A program made the position numbers and the translations under genes. This document shows, piece after piece, positions 13,804 through 18,484 of a DNA stretch of 18,484 bases (position 1 is the stretch's first letter; each line of letters begins with the position of its first letter). Source of the DNA: CAYLZW01 sp964388085. GTDB lineage: Bacteria; Myxococcota; UBA727; CAYLZW01. The notes below the pieces were generated by a model that saw only the letters and a program-made list of their open reading frames with translations, was not told where the DNA came from and did not search any database. Location of the stretch: positions 1-18,484 of the forward strand of contig CAYLZW010000098.1 in NCBI GenBank assembly GCA_964388085.1, in the 5' to 3' direction.

Positions 13804-15209
13804 CGCGCCAGGCGTTCGTCGTCGCGCTCGTCCTCTTGCCGCTGGCGCTCGGGTCGGGCGTCGCCGAGGCGCGCCTCTCGCCTTCGCCGGGCGGGCGCGT
13901 GACGGTGGCGCTGCCGAGCGAGCTGCTCGATGACACCGTGCGCGCGCACCTGTACGCGCCGCTGCTCGAGGCCGTGGACGGTGAGTCGTGGGCGTTTCAG
14001 CTCGCCCACCCGCCGCTCGAGGGGTTCCCCGGCTGGCGCTCCGATGTGCTGAGCCACGTCGAGGAGGAGCGTGACGGCCGCGTCTGGCGCCTGACGCCCT
14101 ATGGCCTCACGGCGGCGACGCTGGCGAGCGCGCTGAAGCAGTGCTTCGACCTCTCGGTGCCTCCGACGACGAGGGGCGCCGGGCGCTCGTGGCCGGCGCT
14201 GGTCGCGCGCGCGCTCGACCTCGAGGTGGACGTTCACAGCGACGGCCAGCGCGTGGCGGTTCGCTTCGATCGGCCGGTCGGCGTCGGGCCCGAGCTGTTC
14301 TCCGGCTGCCTCGTGATGACGCCGGGGGGACCGCCGACGGGGCCGTTCGCGCAGATGGCGGCGAACCTGCTCGCGGCCCGGCCAAGCGGGGCAGGCGGGC
14401 CGCCGCTGCTCGGCATCGTCGAGCTGCGCGAGCTCGGTGGGCCGGCCGACATCGTCGGGGGCTCACCGCAGTCGGGCAGCGGCAGCGCGCTCCTGGCGCC
14501 CTTCCCCGACGTGGTGGTGCTCGTGCAGTCGCAGGCCGCGCGCGCGGCGGATCCCTTCGAGGTGGCCGCGGACGAGGGCTGGACGCAGTTTCATCGTGAC
14601 CTCGGCGCCGACCTCCTGCTCGCCGTGTATTGGGCGGGTCGAGGACGATCGGCCGAAGACCTGCTGCCGCCCGGCGTCGCGCCGGCGCGTCCGCTCGCCC
14701 AGGTCCCGCTGAGCGCGCCGTCGGGCCCGCTCGCCTTGAGCGCGCTGCCGGCGAAGGCGCCGCGCCTGCCGATCCACCTCTCGACGAAGGACGGGCTGCT
14801 CGCCGGTGTCGTCGAGCGGCTGGCGGTGCTGCTGCGCTCGAGCGGCTACGGCGTGCAGCCCGTGCCGGAGGTCGGCACCTCGCTCGACGACGGCGTCGCG
14901 CTCATCCGTTGGCGGCCGAAGACCGCCGACCCGGCGCTCGCGCTCTTGGCGCTGGCGGGAGAGCACCCTGACGTGAAGGCGGCGACGGCTCCCTCGGCGC
15001 TCGCGGACCAGCGGCTCTTGTCGTCGTCCCTCGAGGAGCGCGTGGCGGCCGCCTTGGCGCTCGAGCGGGCCTGGATCGACAGCCGCGTCATCATCCCGCT
15101 CATGACCGCGGACCGCTGGTTCGCCGTCGATCCGTCGCTGCGCGGCGTGCGCGTGCGCCCGGACGGCGTGCCGCTGGTGGACGACGCATACTGGGGCGGA
15201 CGCGAATGA
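13800..15209 (+). CDS. Divergent periplasmic solute-binding protein, SBP_bac_5-like (DppA/OppA type)
   Basis: The 469-residue product has a signal peptide (VVALVLLPLALGSGVAEA, cleavage after Ala24). It resembles extracellular solute-binding proteins of family 5. The N-terminal GGRVTVALPSELLDD and the segment VWRLTPYGLTAATLASALKQ correspond to the usual W-x-LR-x-G...LTA-x-D-V pattern. The C-terminal part (IPLMTADRWFAVDPSLRGVRV, then DGVPLVDDAYW) matches the family end. It is shorter than most members (over 500 residues) and the middle is poorly conserved, so ligand binding is unproven. No permease or ATPase genes of an importer are nearby. Instead it overlaps an upstream FG-GAP gene and a downstream sensor kinase by ATGA junctions. 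I infer a sensory rather than transport role. Confidence 0.7.
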   Translation: MTRQAFVVALVLLPLALGSGVAEARLSPSPGGRVTVALPSELLDDTVRAHLYAPLLEAVDGESWAFQLAHPPLEGFPGWRSDVLSHVEEERDGRVWRLTPYGLTAATLASALKQCFDLSVPPTTRGAGRSWPALVARALDLEVDVHSDGQRVAVRFDRPVGVGPELFSGCLVMTPGGPPTGPFAQMAANLLAARPSGAGGPPLLGIVELRELGGPADIVGGSPQSGSGSALLAPFPDVVVLVQSQAARAADPFEVAADEGWTQFHRDLGADLLLAVYWAGRGRSAEDLLPPGVAPARPLAQVPLSAPSGPLALSALPAKAPRLPIHLSTKDGLLAGVVERLAVLLRSSGYGVQPVPEVGTSLDDGVALIRWRPKTADPALALLALAGEHPDVKAATAPSALADQRLLSSSLEERVAAALALERAWIDSRVIIPLMTADRWFAVDPSLRGVRVRPDGVPLVDDAYWGGRE

Positions 15210-17019
15210 GCTTGCGATGGCGGCTCACCGCGGCGCTCCTGCTCGTCGTCGTCGTCGCGGTCGGCGGCGGCACGGCGGCGCACCTCGCGGAGGTCTCGCG
15301 CAGCTTCGAGGAGCAATTGCGCCAGCAGGCCGAGCGCGTGGTGAGCTCCATCGAGACCGACGTCGAGCAGACCGGCGAGATCCTCGACGAGGAGGTGCGC
15401 CTGGCGCTCGATCCGCGCGGCTACCTGGCGCGTGGCGTCGGCTCGACGCGCGTGCAGGCGCGCTATCTGGTGGCGCGCGCCAGGCTGCAGACCGGGCGCC
15501 TCGAGATCCTGAAGCTCTTGGCCGAGGACGGTCAGATCCTCACCTCCGGGCACTGGCCGGCGTCCTTCGGGGCCTTGGATCCACAGTTCGGCACCTATCA
15601 AACCAACCCGGGCAGCACGGCGCGCATCGTCGACGAGGCGACCCCGGCGGGCTCGGCGCCGTCGCTGCAGCGCTGGGCCACCGGCCGCTGGGGCTCGCGC
15701 GAGGTGACCGTCGTGGCCGGCCGCTTCCTCGACGCCGACGCGCTCGAGCGCATGCGCGCGCGCGTCGGCGCCGACCTGCTCGCGCTCTGCCGTCCGGGGC
15801 TCCCCGAGGGGCGCTGCATCGCCGTGCGCGGCGACAAGCTGAAGACCGACGCGCCCTTCGATCCCGACGAGGAGTGGACCGATCGTCTGGTGCTGAGCCA
15901 GGTGCCGCTCGGCGCCGGCGCCGATCCTCCGGTGCTCATCGCCGCGCTCGATCGGCAGGCCATTGACAACGTGGAGGCCGGCATCGTGCAACGCGCCATC
16001 CTGGTGGGCGCGCTCAGCATCGCCTTCGCCATGCTGCTCGGCGTGTTTCTCGCGACGCGGCAGGTCCGTCCGGTCGAAGCGCTCGCGGGCGCCGCCGGTC
16101 GCCTGGCCGAAGGAGACCTGACGACGCGCGTGGGCACGCTCGGCGGTGGCAGCGAGATGCGCGGCCTCGTCGCCGCCTTCAACAAGATGGCGGCGGACAT
16201 AGAGCGCTCGCAGACGAAGCTGAAGCAGGCCGAGCGCGTCGCCGCCTGGCGCGAGATCGCCCGCGGGCTCGCGCACGAGCTGAAGAACCCGCTCACGCCC
16301 ATCCTCGGCGCCATGGACATCATTCGGAAGGCCCGCCGCCTCGGCCGCGCGGACTTCGACGACATCCTGAACGAGCAGGCCGACGCCGTCGTCGAGGAGG
16401 TCATGCGCCTCAAGGAGCTCGCCGACGCCTTCAGCCGCTTCGCCCGCCTGCCCGAGCCGAAGCTCGAGCCGCTCAATATGGTGCAGGTGGTCGACAACGC
16501 CATCGCGCTCTACGCGGCGGAGGAGGTAGGCGAGGTCTCGGTCCGCCGCCGTTACGGCGCGGAGCTGCCGCTCCTGCGCGCCGATCGCACGCAGATGGCG
16601 ACGGCGGTGACGAACCTCGTGAAGAACGCGGTCGAGGCCATGGACGGCAAGGGGCGGCTCACCGTCACCTTGCGGCGGGGCGCGGCGACCTCTCCTCCCG
16701 AGCGGGCCTACCTCGAGCTGGTCATCGAGGACTCCGGTCCCGGCATCGCGCCCGACGTGCAGGACCGCCTGTTCACGCCCTACATGACGACCAAGGGCAG
16801 CCGCGGCACCGGCCTCGGCCTCGCGCTCGTGCACCGCATCGTCATGGAGCACGAGGGCGCCATCGAGGTGGGCCGCGCCGACGACGGTGGCGCCGCTTTC
16901 ACCTTGCGTCTGCCGCTCGCGGGTCCCACGCTCAAGCAGGAGCGCGGACCCGAGCAGAAGCAGGAGCTCGCGCAGGAGCCCACCCGCGCGGCGCCCGCGC
17001 AGGAGAACGAGCCGGCCTC

Positions 17020-17023
<4 letters not shown>
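15206..17023 (+). CDS. NtrY-like membrane sensor histidine kinase
   Basis: The 605-residue product has TM1 (about 7-27), a periplasmic domain of roughly 230 residues (28-258), TM2 (about 260-282), HAMP (about 283-336), HisKA and HATPase domains. The H box AWREIARGLAHELKNPLTPI, with phospho-acceptor His357, is the hallmark of NtrY-type kinases. The N box is NLVKNAVEAM (Asn near 470-474), the G1 box DSGPGI (from 509) and the F/G2 region LFTPYMTTKGSRGTGLGL (G2 near 534). A Gln/Glu-rich tail of about 30 residues follows the ATPase domain. The start overlaps the stop of the solute-binding gene (ATGA), and its stop overlaps the ABC-F start (ATGA). The likely partner is a response regulator of the NtrC/NtrX class; one lies at 9706. 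The ligand is unknown. Confidence 0.93.

Positions 17024-18484
<1,461 letters not shown>

Noticed and set aside
14846..16852. 668-codon open frame antisense to the binding protein and histidine kinase
   Set aside because: No recognisable domain; the sense strand encodes intact kinase motifs across the same bases.

Overview
The window comes from a very GC-rich genome with GC-dominated third codon positions and frequent GTG and TTG starts. It encodes a proline-rich transmembrane protein resembling a Ser/Thr-kinase tail, tandem choice-of-anchor-D lipoproteins, cysteine-module secreted proteins and an NtrC-type regulator. That mix suggests a myxobacterium-like member of Myxococcota (Deltaproteobacteria in the old sense). 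This is inference from gene style; no phylogenetic marker is present beyond one tRNA. I count 14 protein genes, two of them cut by the window edges, and one tRNA-Leu. I see no mobile element, CRISPR array or rRNA, and no gene-free stretch longer than about 240 bases.

Left part (1-3227): the 3' part of a proline-rich, single-span membrane protein; a convergent small GxxExxY-family protein with degenerate catalytic positions; and a divergent GT-B glycosyltransferase of the MJ1255/VC2487 type. The first two genes converge on a perfect 23-bp hairpin. The glycosyltransferase converges on the next gene across a structured intergenic element. The glycosyltransferase also carries what looks like a compensated double frameshift at 2085-2114.

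Middle part (3228-9705): a two-gene minus-strand operon of large lipoproteins built of Ig-like ASH/choice-of-anchor-D repeats (5383-7431, then 3228-5339); two small plus-strand membrane proteins; a minus-strand secreted protein made of five tandem eight-cysteine modules; and a monocistronic tRNA-Leu(CAG) with its own promoter and terminator. One eight-cysteine module of the same layout sits at the N-terminus of the first ASH lipoprotein, so these cell-surface proteins share parts.

Right part (9706-18484): all plus strand. A sigma-54-type response regulator (REC-AAA+-Fis HTH) is followed by a TPR lipoprotein with a strong terminator. Then come four genes joined by three ATGA stop/start overlaps: an exported FG-GAP/VCBS-like protein, a divergent SBP_bac_5-like solute-binding protein without permease genes, an NtrY-like histidine kinase with a large periplasmic domain, and a YbiT-type ABC-F ATPase cut by the window end. 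The most interesting hypothesis is that the exported protein, the orphan binding protein and the kinase form one sensing module, with the NtrC-type regulator as a possible partner and a ribosome-associated ABC-F protein co-produced.
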